From CAZAYP01 sp964489425 [NCBI: uncultured Verrucomicrobiota bacterium] (lineage in GTDB: Bacteria > Verrucomicrobiota > Kiritimatiellia > RZYC01), in the NCBI GenBank assembly GCA_964489425.1, contig CAZAYP010000033.1, forward strand, positions 1-58,248: 58,248 bases of DNA, written 5' to 3'. Position numbers and translations under genes: made by a program. Numbering within the stretch: the first letter of the stretch is position 1; each line of letters begins with the position of its first letter. Positions 17,383 to 26,080 of this stretch are shown one piece after another. A model generated the notes under the pieces. It did not search any database. It was not told the DNA's origin and was given only the letters and a program-made list of their open reading frames with translations.

Positions 17383-18768
17383 ATGAAGAAGCCGAGGGTT
17401 GCGATTCTGGGAACGGGTTATGTCGGCCTGGTGGCGGCGGCAGTGTTCGCCGAGCGCGGGTTCAAGGTGCTCACCTCCAGCCAGAGCAAGGACAAGGTGG
17501 ACGCGATCAACCTCGGCCGCGCCCCGTTCTTTGAAAACGGGCTCGATCCCGTGGTGGCCAAGACCGTCAAGTCCGGGCACCTGCGCGCGGTCCAGGGCCG
17601 CGAGGAAGCCGTCCTCAACTCCGACATCTTCTTCATCGCCGTGGGCACGCCCAGCCTGATGAGCGGCGAGGCGGACCTGCGCCTGATCAAGGAAACCGCG
17701 ATCGCCATCGGCGAGTCCCTGCGCAAGAAAAAGACGTACAGCCTCGTGGTCGCCCGCAGCACGATCGTGCCCGGCACCACCCGCAACCTGATCATCCCAC
17801 TGCTCGAAAAGCATTCCCGCAAGAAAGCCGGCCGCGATTTCGGCGTGTGCATGAGCCCCGAGTTCCTGCGCCAGGGCGCCGCCCTGCAGGACACCCGCCG
17901 CCCGGACAGCGTGATCATCGGCCAGTTCGACAAAAAGTCCGGCGACTTTCTTGAGAACTTCTGCGCCCAGGTGTACCCCGGCGGCAAGGTGCCGTTCCTG
18001 CGCATGAACCTGGAGAGCGCCGAGATGGTGAAGTATGGCCGCAACACGTTCCTGGCCATGAATATTTCCTACATCAACGAGATGGCGCGCATCGCGGAGC
18101 ACATCCCGGGCGTGGACATCTGCGAGGTGGTGCGCGGCGTGGGCGCCGACTGGCGCATCAACCCTGTGTTCCTCAATGCCGGCTGTGGCTACGGCGGCTC
18201 GTGTTTTCCCAAGGACGTCAAGGCGATCATCTCGTTTGCGCGCCTGCGCGGCGTGGAGCCGGAACTGCTGGAGATGGTCGAGGCGGTCAACGAGCAGCAG
18301 GCCGCCCACACCGTGGCCCTGGCCCGCGATGAACTCGGCGGCTCGCTCAAGGGCAAACGCATCGCCCTGCTCGGGCTGGCGTTCAAGCCCGGCACCGACG
18401 ACATGCGCGAGGCCCCGGCCATCAAGATCGCCAACCACCTGTACGCCGCGGAAGCCACCATCGTGGCCTACGACCCGGTGGCCATGCCCAACGCCCAGAA
18501 AAACTTCATCCGCGACACGATCAAGATCTCGTACGCCAAAAACGCCGTGGAGTGCCTGAAGGGCGCGGACTGCTGCATCATCACCACCGAGTGGGACGAG
18601 TTCAAGAAACTCACCGCCGCGACCTTTATCAAGCAGATGAGGCGCGCCGTGGTGATCGACGGCCGCCGCATGCTGAGCGAGAAGGACCGCGCGAAGCTGG
18701 TGTCGTACCGCGGCATCGGGCTGGGCAACAAGACGTCCTGGCAGAAAAAAGCCGAGAAAAAAGGCTAG
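17383..18768 (+). CDS. UDP-glucose/GDP-mannose dehydrogenase family protein
   Basis: A 461-residue enzyme that oxidises a nucleotide sugar to the uronic acid with two NAD(P). N-terminal Rossmann motif ILGTGYVGLV (8-17), central dimer domain (VKYGRNTFLAMNISYINEMA), catalytic Cys in GYGGSCFPKD (about residue 271), and C-terminal UDP-binding domain (LGLAFKPGTDDMREAPA). After the second beta strand, where NAD enzymes have Asp, this one reads VLTSSQSKDK, an atypical cofactor loop. The exact substrate cannot be told from sequence. It supplies precursors for surface polysaccharide; no glycosyltransferases are adjacent. Confidence 0.9.
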   Translation: MKKPRVAILGTGYVGLVAAAVFAERGFKVLTSSQSKDKVDAINLGRAPFFENGLDPVVAKTVKSGHLRAVQGREEAVLNSDIFFIAVGTPSLMSGEADLRLIKETAIAIGESLRKKKTYSLVVARSTIVPGTTRNLIIPLLEKHSRKKAGRDFGVCMSPEFLRQGAALQDTRRPDSVIIGQFDKKSGDFLENFCAQVYPGGKVPFLRMNLESAEMVKYGRNTFLAMNISYINEMARIAEHIPGVDICEVVRGVGADWRINPVFLNAGCGYGGSCFPKDVKAIISFARLRGVEPELLEMVEAVNEQQAAHTVALARDELGGSLKGKRIALLGLAFKPGTDDMREAPAIKIANHLYAAEATIVAYDPVAMPNAQKNFIRDTIKISYAKNAVECLKGADCCIITTEWDEFKKLTAATFIKQMRRAVVIDGRRMLSEKDRAKLVSYRGIGLGNKTSWQKKAEKKG

Positions 18769-18904
18769 CCGCCCGCCGGTATTTTAGCGCGGGCCCCGTG
18801 CCTGCGTGTGGCCTCCGCCTCGTCGGCGTGGCGTTGACTTCCAGGTCAGCGATCCGCCCGGCGGCTGCCGACCATTTTTCACCGGTGAATAGCCCAGGCC
18901 CCGC

Positions 18905-18933
18905 TTGACACCCCGGTGCCTCTGCTTTATAGA
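18905..18933 (+). promoter_or_regulatory. Strong sigma-70-type promoter
   Basis: A perfect TTGACA, 17 bp, TATAGA, about 35 bp before the ATG of the secreted beta-strand-repeat protein. Confidence 0.65.
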
Positions 18934-18968
18934 CAATCATTCGTACGTTCATAAAAAAGGAATCGCAC

Positions 18969-20966
18969 ATGAAGTCTAACCTGCCTGTCACCTCGCGAAG
19001 CCGTGCTTTGTGGCTCGTTTTGGCCATCACCGCCATAGGTCTGGCGCTGGACGTCCAGGCCCAGAACACCCTGTATTGGCGCGGCGAGTCGGACAATGGC
19101 GACTGGTACACCGCCGGAGACGGAGACAATGACCACTGGTGGCGTTCGCCCGGCGGCCCCAACCTGAACGCGCCGGACAACAACGCCATCCTGATCTTTG
19201 ACAATGACACGGAGACCGCGTTGAACAACAATGGAGCATGGGCCGGATACCGCATCATTTTCGAGTCCAACTGCAACCTCGATCGCACCCTGAACGGCAA
19301 CGCGATCACGTTCTATGATTATGGCGGCGCCCAGCCCAAGATCGAGAATCAATCCAGCAGCAGCCACAGCATCCATGTAGATATCACCGGCGATAATACC
19401 GGCGACCCCATGGAACTCAACCCGGTGGCCGGCGACCTGACCCTGGGCGGCAACATCAACAACAATGGCTCCGACATCCAAGTCTGGGGCGACAACATGC
19501 ATTATCTGACCCTTAACGGGGTCATATCGGGCTCCGGCAAGCTGATCGTCGAGGAACAAACCTATGTATATCTCGGAGGGACCAACACCTTTACCGGCAA
19601 CATTGAGATCAATGAAGGCGCCGTGAGCCTGGTGGGCGATCCCGTTACGGTTGGCGCCGGCACGGTTTATATCGGCAACGGCGGGGCCATGGCCACCCTG
19701 GCTGAGCTCGCCTTGGATGATGCTGACGGCGGATTCACCTTCCAACGGAATTTCGTGGTGAACGACGGCAACGTAGGCCTGCGCCAGCTCAACGCGACGG
19801 CCACGAGCGGCACGAACCTGCTGACCGGCACCATCACCCTGAACGGGCCGCTGACCTGTTCCGGTACCGAAGGCGGTTGCATGCTAATCACGAACACGAT
19901 CAGCGGGCCCAAGAGGTTCAAGGTGACTGGTGACCAAGCGATCTTCAAAATCAGCGGCAACAACACCTACGAGGGCGGCACCGAGGTGGGCGGCGCCTGG
20001 TTGCTGGCGTTGAGCGCGTCCGCGTGCAGCACCGGCGCGGTCCTGGTGAACACTGTCGGCGGCGGCCTCGGCGGCCATGGAGTGGTCCGCGGGCCGGTCA
20101 CGGTCCAGACGACCGGCCGGCTTCGTCCGGGCGAAGGCGCCGATCGGGCCACGCTGACCATCACCAACAGCCTCACGCTGCTGGCCGGTTCCACCAACTG
20201 GTTCGACCTGAGCGCTGCCAGCGCGGCGTCAGACCGCATCGACATGCAGGGCGGCGGCACGTTGACCTTGAGCGGCGCCGTGGAGTTTGTCGGTGCCCCA
20301 TTCGGTGGCGCCACCTACGTCATCGTGACCAACATCGCCGCGCGTACCGGCGCCTACGCGGCGACCAACGGGTTGGCGGCGGGCTGGAACTTGTTCTACG
20401 GCGCGGATTACATTTATGTGAAAGAGGCGCCCACGGCCGTGGACCTGGCGGAGTTCACCGTGGCCGAGGAGCGCATCGTGGCGGTCAAGTGGGTCACGGC
20501 CTCGGAAACCAGCACCCTCGGGTTCAACCTGTACCGCAAGGACGTCAACGGCGTATGGATCAAGGTCAACGCGGACCTGGTGCCGGCGCAGGGCTGGCCC
20601 AACGGCGGTATTGGCGGCAGTTACCGGGTCGTGGACTCTGGCGCCATCCCGGGCGAGACCTACACCTACAAGCTGGTGGAGATCGAAACCGACGGCACGG
20701 AGATCGAGTATGGCCCGTTTGTGCGCCAGGCCACGGAAGTTACCGCGGCGCTGGAAATGAGCCGGCCGCTGCCGGCCGGGCCGGACGGCGTGGCGGTGCG
20801 CTGGGTGAGCCGCGCGGGCGAGCGCTACACCGTCCTGCGCGCCTCAAACCTGGCGGACGGGTTCACGCCCTTGGCCACGGGTATCGTGGCCACGCCGCCG
20901 GAGAACATCTACATCGACTCGTCGGCCGGCACGGATGCGGCCTACTACTCGATCCGCGCGGAGTAG
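18969..20966 (+). CDS. Secreted autotransporter-associated beta-strand repeat protein
   Basis: A 665-residue exported protein. The signal peptide runs to about residue 31 (cleavage after DVQA). Residues about 35-470 are Gly/Asn/Thr-rich beta-helix-type repeats, including LYWRG...G.W and GTNTFTGNIEINEGAVSLVG, of the type catalogued as autotransporter-associated beta strands. No C-terminal autotransporter barrel follows; instead there is a fibronectin-like region (TVAEERIVAVKWVTASETSTLGFNLYRK is its core) and a terminal module with ATPPENIYIDSS and AAYYSIRAE. It is likely a surface or matrix protein. The same terminal module recurs in the metallophosphoesterase of this window. Confidence 0.85.
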   Translation: MKSNLPVTSRSRALWLVLAITAIGLALDVQAQNTLYWRGESDNGDWYTAGDGDNDHWWRSPGGPNLNAPDNNAILIFDNDTETALNNNGAWAGYRIIFESNCNLDRTLNGNAITFYDYGGAQPKIENQSSSSHSIHVDITGDNTGDPMELNPVAGDLTLGGNINNNGSDIQVWGDNMHYLTLNGVISGSGKLIVEEQTYVYLGGTNTFTGNIEINEGAVSLVGDPVTVGAGTVYIGNGGAMATLAELALDDADGGFTFQRNFVVNDGNVGLRQLNATATSGTNLLTGTITLNGPLTCSGTEGGCMLITNTISGPKRFKVTGDQAIFKISGNNTYEGGTEVGGAWLLALSASACSTGAVLVNTVGGGLGGHGVVRGPVTVQTTGRLRPGEGADRATLTITNSLTLLAGSTNWFDLSAASAASDRIDMQGGGTLTLSGAVEFVGAPFGGATYVIVTNIAARTGAYAATNGLAAGWNLFYGADYIYVKEAPTAVDLAEFTVAEERIVAVKWVTASETSTLGFNLYRKDVNGVWIKVNADLVPAQGWPNGGIGGSYRVVDSGAIPGETYTYKLVEIETDGTEIEYGPFVRQATEVTAALEMSRPLPAGPDGVAVRWVSRAGERYTVLRASNLADGFTPLATGIVATPPENIYIDSSAGTDAAYYSIRAE

Positions 20967-21024
20967 GGCGCCGCTCCGTCGGCGCCGATAACGGACAATC
21001 ATTCTGCAACTCCCTATAAAACGC

Positions 21025-21052
21025 AAGGCCCCGGTCTTTCGATCGGGGCCTT
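21025..21052. terminator. Bidirectional hairpin between convergent genes
   Basis: AAGGCCCCGGTC, loop TTTC, GATCGGGGCCTT: a 12 bp stem with one G-T wobble. It lies between the stop at 20966 and the convergent stop at 21074. Confidence 0.7.
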
Positions 21053-21073
21053 GTCATAGCGTCGTGCGTCAGA

Positions 21074-21286
21074 TCAGTTGGGCGTGGGCACCGGGCTGAT
21101 CGAGATCTTGTTGATGTTGGGCGTGGGCACCGGGCTGATGCCGATGGGGTTGTAGGTGGGCTCATTGCTGATACCGACCAGGCTCTTGCTCAGCGGACGA
21201 TAGGTGGGTTCGTTGCTGATGCCGCCCTTGACCTGCTTCATTTCGTTCGCGTTCATCTTCTTCTGGCTGCGAGCTTTCTTATTCAT
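21074..21286 (-). CDS. Double-glycine-leader peptide with repeated core (RiPP/bacteriocin-like)
   Basis: A 70-residue peptide behind a good AAAGGAG site. Residues 1-22 look like a GG-type leader: basic MNKKARSQKK, then NANEMKQVKGG, very like bacteriocin and Bacteroidetes natural-product leaders that end EMKQVKGG. Cleavage after GG would give a 48-residue core without Cys or Trp, made of four related units starting at residues 23, 39, 50 and 63: ISNEPTY twice, then ISPVPTPN twice. No C39 peptidase, exporter or modifying enzyme is adjacent. A signalling peptide, bacteriocin or modified peptide are all possible. The upstream region carries a sigma-54-like promoter and a palindrome. Confidence 0.7.
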   Translation of the reverse strand: MNKKARSQKKMNANEMKQVKGGISNEPTYRPLSKSLVGISNEPTYNPIGISPVPTPNINKISISPVPTPN

Positions 21287-21308
21287 TGTATTCTCCTTTA
21301 TTTTTGAT

Positions 21309-21325
21309 GGTCACCCTGGGTGACC
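21309..21325. promoter_or_regulatory. Perfect palindrome in the leader of the GG-peptide gene
   Basis: GGTCACCC-T-GGGTGACC, two perfect 8 bp arms around one base, 23 bp before the ATG at 21286 and inside the predicted 5' untranslated region. It could be an operator or an RNA hairpin near the ribosome site. Confidence 0.55.
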
Positions 21326-21351
21326 TTGTTTCCTTCAGTGCCTGTACTATA

Positions 21352-21367
21352 TGCACATGCCGTGCCA
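21352..21367 (-). promoter_or_regulatory. Sigma-54-type promoter of the GG-peptide gene
   Basis: On the minus strand TGGCACG, GCAT, GTGCA. The GG (-24) and GC (-12) dinucleotides are exactly 10 bp apart; only one base of the TGGCACG-N4-TTGCA consensus differs. Transcription would begin near 21341, giving a 55-base leader. Confidence 0.55.
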
Positions 21368-21524
21368 ACTTTTCAGCACCCAATTTTCAGGTGGCCAAAA
21401 CTTGTTGCAACGCGCTTTCTGTCAGTGGAATACAACAACTGATGGTTTTGTTGTCTTTGTTTCAAAGTGGTCTTAATGCGTTCTCTGACCCCACTTCCTG
21501 GTTATTATTATCCAGCATTGGGCA

Positions 21525-22325
21525 TCAAGAATCACTATCCAGGAAATCGAAGATGGCGCTGGCCATGGCCTGGGCTTGCTCCAGGTGAATGGAATGCGCA
21601 GCGTGGGGAATAATCCGGTACTGCGCGTGCGGCAGGGCCTGGGCCAGGGCGATGCCTTCCCCGGGGGGAAACACCACGTCTTCCTCGCCGCAGAGCACGA
21701 GGGTGGGGGCCTTGACCGCCGCAAGGTACGGCCGCAGATCAACGTCCATGGTCGCTTGAACCTGGGCACGGAACGCGGCCGCCGGTGGCAGATACGGGTT
21801 TTCCAGCGCGTAGGTGAGCATCGCTTGCACCTTGACCGCATCGGCCAGGAACCGCGCGGTGAACAGCCAGCGGAACATGGTTTGGAACCAGGTCGCAAGA
21901 TCCTGGCCGGATTCGCGCCCGGCGGCCCAATCGGAAAGGATCTTCCGTTCGCCGCCATTCATGTGGGGCGTAGTGGCCGCGAGGATCAGCCGGCCGACCA
22001 GCGCAGGATACCGTCGCGCGCATTCCAGGGCGATCATGCCGCCCATGGAATGCCCAAGAAGAACAACCGGCCCCAGTCCCAGGTGCCGTGCCAGGGCCAT
22101 GCAATCGTCGGCCATGCGCGCGATGGAAAGCGGGGTAACGAGTGGCAGCGTGCGGCCTGCTCCGCGGTTATCGGGCATGACCAGGCGGCAGCGCGCGGCC
22201 ATGGGCGGAACCAGCGGGCCCCAGCTTTGGGAGTCGGAGGCCAGCCCGGGCACGAGCATCACGGCCGGGCCCTGGCCTTGGTCTTCATAATACAGGCTTG
22301 TGCCGTCGAGTAGTGCGAGGGGCAT
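21525..22325 (-). CDS. Alpha/beta-fold hydrolase
   Basis: A 266-residue soluble hydrolase. The oxyanion region is VPGLASDSQSW, the nucleophile elbow GHSMGG has Ser93, the acid is probably Asp in LCGEEDVVFP (about 219) and the base His in HAAHSIHLEQ near the end. Length and motifs fit the esterase/haloperoxidase-like group, so substrate cannot be specified. It starts 15 bp after the plsC stop and is the last gene of the tyrA-aroA-cmk-plsC series. Confidence 0.88.
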   Translation of the reverse strand: MPLALLDGTSLYYEDQGQGPAVMLVPGLASDSQSWGPLVPPMAARCRLVMPDNRGAGRTLPLVTPLSIARMADDCMALARHLGLGPVVLLGHSMGGMIALECARRYPALVGRLILAATTPHMNGGERKILSDWAAGRESGQDLATWFQTMFRWLFTARFLADAVKVQAMLTYALENPYLPPAAAFRAQVQATMDVDLRPYLAAVKAPTLVLCGEEDVVFPPGEGIALAQALPHAQYRIIPHAAHSIHLEQAQAMASAIFDFLDSDS

Positions 22326-22340
22326 GGAGTGCGCTTTCCC

Positions 22341-23015
22341 TTAGTGTGCTGTGGTTCCGGCCGCTGCGCCGGCGGCGGCGTTGGACTGCAGCGTGGCAAT
22401 GCGGGACATGACCAGGGCGCCGATCTGATCGTAGGCGTCGCGGTCCGTGCCCACGGCGGCGATTTCTCCGGGCGTGATGGGCGGGCCGTAGGTGACCGTG
22501 ACCTTGACCGGCCGGACCCAGGCGGCGCCGCGCGGCAGGGCGCGGCGGGTCCCGCTGATATAGGTGGGCACCACCGGCACCCGGGCCTTGGCCAGCATGA
22601 ACCCGATGCCGCCCTTGGGCGCCTGCAGGTGACCGTCGCGGGTGCGTGTGCCCTCGGGGAACACGCCGAGGATGGCGCCTTCCTTCAGCGCCTTGAGGCA
22701 ACTGCGCAGCGCGCCGATGTCGCCGCTGTCGCGCTCGATCGGGATCACGAACAGGCGCGTCAGCAGCCAGCCTAGCGCCGGGTGCTTGAACAGGGAGGAC
22801 CGGCCCACGAACCGGACGATCAGCGGCGGCCGGACGCCGGCGCCGCTGAGCGGCGGATCCAGGTAGCTGGCGTGGTTGGCGGCGACAATGAACGGCCCGA
22901 CCGGCGGCACGTGTTCGCGGCCGTGGATCGCAACGCGGAGCAGGAGCTTTTCAAGCGTTAAGGACAGCCAGTAGCAGAAATAATACCACCCGGGGCCGGG
23001 GCGGCGGTCGGTCAT
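22341..23015 (-). CDS. plsC: 1-acyl-sn-glycerol-3-phosphate acyltransferase
   Basis: A 224-residue membrane-associated acyltransferase with the NHASYLD (residues 47-53) and FPEGTRTRDG motifs and the downstream VPTYISGT. It transfers an acyl chain to lysophosphatidate in phospholipid synthesis. The start overlaps the cmk stop by 4 bp; cmk-plsC pairing is common in bacteria. The Ala/Gly-rich tail (NAAAGAAAGTTAH) is probably disordered. Confidence 0.88.
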   Translation of the reverse strand: MTDRRPGPGWYYFCYWLSLTLEKLLLRVAIHGREHVPPVGPFIVAANHASYLDPPLSGAGVRPPLIVRFVGRSSLFKHPALGWLLTRLFVIPIERDSGDIGALRSCLKALKEGAILGVFPEGTRTRDGHLQAPKGGIGFMLAKARVPVVPTYISGTRRALPRGAAWVRPVKVTVTYGPPITPGEIAAVGTDRDAYDQIGALVMSRIATLQSNAAAGAAAGTTAH

Positions 23016-23710
23016 GCTTTCACCCCGGCCTGGCGCAGCACGTCCACTACCGCGGACACCACGCCGTCAGCGTCCATGTTGGTGGAATTGATGACGATCG
23101 CGCCCAGGGGGATCTGCAGCGGGGCCGTGTTCCGGGTCTGGTCCTTGTGGTCGCGGCGCTTGAGCGATTTCAGCACGTCCTGCTCCGTGCCGCCGCCCTC
23201 CATGGCCACGATCTCGCGGTGGCGCCGCCGGGCGCGCTCCTCGGCGTCCGCGTCGAGGTAAAACTTGAACGGGCTTTCCGGGAATACCACCGAGCCGATG
23301 TCCCGGCCTTCCATGACGATGTGGCCGAAGCGCCGCATCTCGCGCAGACGGTCCACGATGAACGCGCGCACCTCGGGTATGGCCGCGATATCGGCCACGT
23401 TTTCGCGTACCGGCTCGGAGCGCAGTTCCTGGCCGGGATTGACGCCGTCGATCGTGAACACCACCGCGCCCTGCTCCACCATGAACTCCCAGCGCGCTTC
23501 CTGCATCATGGGGATGACCCGCGCCGGGTCCTTGACGCTGACCCCGCTCTGCAGCGCTTTCCAGGTGACTCCGCGGTACATGGCTCCCGAATCCACGTAA
23601 AGAAAGCCCATCCGCCGGGCCGCCAGCTTGGACACCGTGGACTTGCCGGACGCCGAAGGGCCGTCAATGGCCACAACAATGGAAGTTTCATTTTGCTTGT
23701 TGTTCAACAT
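23012..23710 (-). CDS. cmk: Cytidylate kinase
   Basis: A 232-residue (d)CMP kinase. P-loop GPSASGKST at residues 17-25, then YVDSGAMYRGVTWKAL, the NMP-binding insert, and RDIGSVVFPESPFKFYLDA. The GTG two codons upstream is a weaker start. It overlaps the end of aroA by 23 bp, so the two are coupled. The TSKRRDHKDQTRNTAPL-like region (KRRDHKDQTR) matches the family. Confidence 0.92.
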   Translation of the reverse strand: MLNNKQNETSIVVAIDGPSASGKSTVSKLAARRMGFLYVDSGAMYRGVTWKALQSGVSVKDPARVIPMMQEARWEFMVEQGAVVFTIDGVNPGQELRSEPVRENVADIAAIPEVRAFIVDRLREMRRFGHIVMEGRDIGSVVFPESPFKFYLDADAEERARRRHREIVAMEGGGTEQDVLKSLKRRDHKDQTRNTAPLQIPLGAIVINSTNMDADGVVSAVVDVLRQAGVKA

Positions 23711-25025
23711 ATGCACCTAACCCTTTCAGGTCGCTCCAGAATGCCGGATACGATGTGCTGACGCAAGCCACATCCTGGATCAAAAAAGGTTCGCGGGCCG
23801 CGGTGCCCAGGATCGCCAGGGCCATGGCGATGCGGTGGTCGCCGTGGCTGTGGATCACGGCCGCCTGGTCCAGCGGCGCCGGGCCGCGCACGACCAGGCC
23901 GTCCGGCCGGTCGGCCGCGGCCACGCCCGCGGCTTGCAGGTTGCGGGCCATGACGGCGATACGGTCCGACTCCTTGTGGCGCAGCTCGGCGGCATCGCGG
24001 ATCTCGGTCTCGCCTTCGGCCAGCGCGGCCACGGCGGCCAGTACCGGAATCTCGTCGATGAGCCCGGGGATCTCCGCGCCCTGGACCACGGTGCCGCGCA
24101 GTGGGCGGCCGCGCACGCGCAGATCGGCGACCGCCTCGCCCCGCGTGGCCGTGCCTGGGCTGACGGTGATATCCGCACCCATGCGCCGCAGCACATCCAC
24201 CAGGGTGGCGCGCCGCGGGTTGATGCCCACGCCGCGCAGCAGCACGTCCGCGCCCGGCCGCGCGGCGGCGCCGGCGAGGAAGAAGGCCGCCGAGGAGAAA
24301 TCGGCCGGCACCTGCCAGGTGCGGCCCGGCCAGCGCGGCCCGGCCGGACCGAACCCGTCCAGCACCAGCGTGTTGCCCGCGATGCGCAGGGGCACATCCA
24401 GCGCCAGCAGGAGGCGCTCGGTGTGGTCGCGGGTGGGCGCCGGTTCCACGACCGTGGTGGTGCCTTCCGCAAACAGCCCGGCCAGCAGCACGCAGGACTT
24501 GACCTGGGCCGACGCCATGGGCGGGCGGTACTCGATGCCGTGCAGGCGCGCGCCACGCACCCGCACCGGCGCCGTGCCCCGGTCGCCGGTCAGGTCCACC
24601 CGCGCGCCCATTTTTTCCAGCGGATCCTGGATCCGGCGCATGGGGCGCGCGCGCAGGGACTCGTCGCCGGTCAGCAGCACATCCAGTTGCTCCTGCCCGG
24701 CAAGCAGGCCCGCCAGCAGGCGCAGGCCGGTGCCGGAGTTGCCCATGTCCAGCACGCCGGCCGGCTGGGTGAACTGGCCGCCGGTGCCTTCCACCAGCAC
24801 GTCGCCATCCATCGCGACGTGACAGCGCGCCCCGAGCGCCTGCAGCGCCTGCAGGGTGTGCAGGCAGTCCCCGGCCTGGAGGAACCCCCGGATGCGCGAT
24901 GGGCCTTGCGCCAGGGCCGCGAGCATGGCCGTGCGGTGGGAAATGCTTTTATCGCCCGGCACGCGCGCCTCGCCGCGCAGCGGCGCCGACGGCCGGACCT
25001 CCATGGTGACCGGGCGGTCGGTCAT
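23688..25025 (-). CDS. aroA: 3-phosphoshikimate 1-carboxyvinyltransferase (EPSP synthase)
   Basis: A 445-residue shikimate-pathway enzyme joining shikimate-3-phosphate and PEP. Motifs: GDKSISHRTAML near the start, NSGTGLRLLAGLLAG, then SAQVKSCVLLAGLFAEG, and near the end ELRHKESDRI and HGDHRIAMAL. The glyphosate-site loop reads N-S-G-T-G rather than N-A-G-T-A, which is typical of class II enzymes. It begins 3 bp after the tyrA stop. Confidence 0.95.
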   Translation of the reverse strand: MTDRPVTMEVRPSAPLRGEARVPGDKSISHRTAMLAALAQGPSRIRGFLQAGDCLHTLQALQALGARCHVAMDGDVLVEGTGGQFTQPAGVLDMGNSGTGLRLLAGLLAGQEQLDVLLTGDESLRARPMRRIQDPLEKMGARVDLTGDRGTAPVRVRGARLHGIEYRPPMASAQVKSCVLLAGLFAEGTTTVVEPAPTRDHTERLLLALDVPLRIAGNTLVLDGFGPAGPRWPGRTWQVPADFSSAAFFLAGAAARPGADVLLRGVGINPRRATLVDVLRRMGADITVSPGTATRGEAVADLRVRGRPLRGTVVQGAEIPGLIDEIPVLAAVAALAEGETEIRDAAELRHKESDRIAVMARNLQAAGVAAADRPDGLVVRGPAPLDQAAVIHSHGDHRIAMALAILGTAAREPFLIQDVACVSTSYPAFWSDLKGLGAYVEQQAK

Positions 25026-25028
25026 GGC

Positions 25029-25928
25029 CTAGTCGGCCTCCCGGGCCGCCAGCAGGTCGCGGCGCGCGCTCCGGCCAGCCTCGAAGAACCGTTGCACCTC
25101 GGCAGGGTCATTTTCTTCCAGCAAATCGCAAAACACGGAGAGTTCCTGGCCCAGGGCGAGGATTTCGCCCATGATGTTGCGCTTGTTGGTTTCCATGATG
25201 TCGCGCCACATCTCGGGCGACCCGGAAGCCAGCCGCGACGCATCCGCGAACCCGGGGCCGCAGAGGGCGGCGATGTCGTCCCATTCCTGGCCGCGGCCGA
25301 CCGTCATGGCCAGCAGCACGGCGGCCACATGGGGCAGGTGGCTGGTGCGCGCCACGATCCGGTCGTGCTTCTCGGCGCTCATGACCAGCACGCGGGCGCC
25401 CAGGTCCTGCCAGAACTTCTTGAGCCGGGTGACTTGCTCCAGCGGGATATTCGAGGGCGGGGTCAGCACCACGCGGGACTTGATGAACAAATCCGCCTGG
25501 GCCGCGGCCAGCCCGCTCTTCTCGGATCCGGCCATGGGGTGGCTGCCAATGAAGTGGACGCCGCGGGCCTTGACCGCCGGGCCGACCTGCTTCAGCAGCC
25601 ACGCCTTGGTGCTGCCCACGTCCGTGACCAGCGCGCCGCGCTTGAGGCCGGTGCGGCAGGCATTGAACAGGTCCGGGATCGCCGCCACCGGCGCGCAGAA
25701 CACCACCAGGTCCGCGCGCCGCGCCGCGGCCGCGGGCGTAGCCAGGGCCTCGTCGCAGGCGCCAGCGGCCTTGGCCTGCCGGCGCACCGCCGGGCGGCGG
25801 GCATAAGCCGCCACGGTGATGCCGGGGCAGCGCGCCTTGATCGCCAGGCCCAGCGATCCGCCCATCATGCCCATGCCGATAATCGCGACGCGCCGGATAG
25901 GTTCCATGCTCTTATCTTGCCTTTTCAT
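25029..25928 (-). CDS. tyrA: Prephenate dehydrogenase
   Basis: About 299 residues; an ATG 21 bases downstream (MEPIRRVAI) is an equally good start. NAD-binding motif IIGMGMMGGSLG, then GSHPMAGSEKSG with the catalytic His, and TSHLPHVAA later. It converts prephenate to 4-hydroxyphenylpyruvate for tyrosine. No ACT or chorismate mutase domain is attached. It heads the aroA-cmk-plsC-hydrolase block, and with pheA, hisC and aroF nearby completes the branches to Phe and Tyr. Confidence 0.9.
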   Translation of the reverse strand: MKRQDKSMEPIRRVAIIGMGMMGGSLGLAIKARCPGITVAAYARRPAVRRQAKAAGACDEALATPAAAARRADLVVFCAPVAAIPDLFNACRTGLKRGALVTDVGSTKAWLLKQVGPAVKARGVHFIGSHPMAGSEKSGLAAAQADLFIKSRVVLTPPSNIPLEQVTRLKKFWQDLGARVLVMSAEKHDRIVARTSHLPHVAAVLLAMTVGRGQEWDDIAALCGPGFADASRLASGSPEMWRDIMETNKRNIMGEILALGQELSVFCDLLEENDPAEVQRFFEAGRSARRDLLAAREAD

Positions 25929-26080
25929 TCTTTACCCGCCGTTGTCCCGGATGGTTCATCCTCTCAAGCTCGCGGCATGGTAGTGCGGCTGGCCGGATAA
26001 ATCAACCCCGCGCCGGCAGGGCGGATCCTGGGCTTGGGGGCGTGTGGTCAGAGCGCTGCTGCTTTGAGTGTTATCTGGCA

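Noticed and set aside
23835-26000. A 721-codon plus-strand frame across aroA and tyrA
   Set aside because: His/Gln/Arg-rich low-complexity translation; the minus strand carries clear enzymes.
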